Position numbers and translations under genes: made by a program. Shown in pieces: positions 63,028-64,000 of a stretch of 64,000 bases of DNA. Origin of the DNA: Annona cherimola (taxonomy: Eukaryota; Streptophyta; Magnoliopsida; Magnoliales; Annonaceae); NCBI GenBank assembly GCA_030490835.1, contig CM059972.1, positions 92,985,137 through 93,049,136 on the forward strand, read 5' to 3'. The notes below the pieces were generated by a model that was not told the DNA's origin, did no database searches, and saw nothing but the letters and a program-made list of their open reading frames with translations. Each line of letters starts with the position of its first letter. Positions within the stretch are counted from its first letter, which is position 1.

Positions 63028-64000
63028 TCATACATTGTTTCTTTCGAATTGATTTAGCTCTTCTTGCATTGAAATAACCCAATTTTCATCATTAAGAGCT
63101 TGTTCAATGGTATTTGGTTCAATTTTCGATACAAACGCATATTGGCCATAAACGTTTTGTTTTGATCTTCTAGTTTTTACTCCTTCATATATGTTTCCAA
63201 TAACTTGTTCAATTGGATGGGCATTTTTGAACTTTAAATCAGTTGGAGGTTTGTAAGAGTCATTACCTTCACTTACCTCTTCCTCCTCTGGATTTTCTGG
63301 CTTGAGCTCGAGTTCCTTTGGTTGTTCTTTGCTTTTTGTCTCATCTGCATCACTTAGTTCATCCTCCTTTCTCGGACTTTGGTTAATTTCATCAAATACA
63401 ACATGTATGGATTCTTCTACAACTTGGTTTCGTTTGTTGAATACTCTATATGCTTTGCTATTTGATGAATAACCAAGGAATATAGCCTCATCGCTTTTGG
63501 CATCTAATTTTCCCAAATTGGTTTTTCCATTGTTTAAAACATAACATGTACATCCAAAAGCATGAAAATATGAGATATTTGGTTTTCTTCCTTTCCATAG
63601 TTCATATGGGGTCTTTTTCAAGATTGCTCGAATGGTAACTCGGTTCAAAACATGACAAGCTGTACTCACAGCTTCACCCCAAAATTTCTTGGATAGATTG
63701 CTCTCATTTAGCATAGTTCTAGCCATCTCTTGTATAGTTCTATTTTTCCTTTCTACTACTCCATTTTGTTGTGGAGTTCTTGGTGCAGAAAATGTGTGGT
63801 GAATTCCTTTTTCATTGCAAAATTCCATGAATCGTTTGTTTTCGAATTCGCCACCATGATCGCTTCTTATGGTCACAATAGTACTTTGTTTTTCATTTTG
63901 CACCAAATTTACAAAAGTTGCAAACATAGAGAAGGCTTCATCTTTACTAGCTAAGAGAATTATCCATGTGAATCTTGAAAAATCATCAACTATGACAAAT
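63028..64000 (-). CDS. pol: Element B Pol: integrase core and linker, partial at the window edge
   Basis: The minus-strand frame is open to the right edge. It has VDDFSRFTW, TIRSDHGGEFENK (catalytic Asp), PQQNGVVERKNRTIQ (catalytic Glu), the integrase C-terminal GKTNLGKLDAKSDEA region and the linker to RT. It ends at TGA 63025-63027, where the sister element A reads Trp (QVWHLVPRP), so a single TGG-to-TGA change cuts Pol. Protein identity with element A is very high where both survive. Confidence 0.9.
   Translation of the reverse strand, partial: FVIVDDFSRFTWIILLASKDEAFSMFATFVNLVQNEKQSTIVTIRSDHGGEFENKRFMEFCNEKGIHHTFSAPRTPQQNGVVERKNRTIQEMARTMLNESNLSKKFWGEAVSTACHVLNRVTIRAILKKTPYELWKGRKPNISYFHAFGCTCYVLNNGKTNLGKLDAKSDEAIFLGYSSNSKAYRVFNKRNQVVEESIHVVFDEINQSPRKEDELSDADETKSKEQPKELELKPENPEEEEVSEGNDSYKPPTDLKFKNAHPIEQVIGNIYEGVKTRRSKQNVYGQYAFVSKIEPNTIEQALNDENWVISMQEELNQFERNNV

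Overview
The window looks like nuclear DNA of a flowering plant. It is AT-rich and gene-poor, is packed with plant-type transposable elements (Ty1/copia retrotransposons, a TRIM, Tourist-like MITEs, hAT and long-inverted-repeat elements, tRNA-derived SINEs), and carries one clearly intact host gene with plant-type introns. No bacterial, organellar or rRNA sequence was recognised. The species cannot be named from the sequence alone.

Layout. 1-35 kb: intergenic DNA built from stacked small transposons. Landmarks are a 1.6 kb inverted-repeat element (3631-5253), a solo LTR with a perfect target duplication (6556-8172), a 610 bp TRIM (16153-16762) whose unoccupied target survives in a neighbouring duplicate, and an old decayed LTR (about 25699-27260) inside a palindromic element. 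35.0-42.9 kb: three foldback elements, then a six-exon clade-III glutamate-receptor-like channel gene (CDS 37205-42660, predicted 917 aa) that appears intact. 43-48 kb: intergenic DNA with nested foldback, Tourist and hAT elements. 48.4-64 kb: a nest of three copia elements. A decayed Tork/TNT1-like element on the minus strand is split at 52046 by a SIRE-like element A (plus strand, 5' LTR 52046-53716). Element A is cut at 57365, inside its reverse transcriptase region, by a younger SIRE-like element B (minus strand, 3' LTR 57365-59167), which runs off the right edge.

The most distinctive feature is the SIRE-like family. Its U3 regions carry arrays of a palindromic GTCGAC motif (usually AAGTCGACTCC in element sense) mixed with GCGACTT-GGGYG-AAGTCGC hairpins, just upstream of a conserved promoter module and TATA box. 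Element B has a second array of the same motif, in the same orientation, between RNase H and an extra 525-codon ORF placed before the 3' LTR. This suggests, by inference, a second promoter for that ORF. An older relative of the LTR at 25.7-27.3 kb has the same array with GTCGAC decayed to GTTGAC/GTCAAC, as expected from CpG deamination.

A second notable point is a family of foldback elements sharing an AT-rich hairpin core but ending in different palindromic termini. A third is a tandem repeat in intron 3 of the receptor gene that duplicates the exon-3 splice donor.
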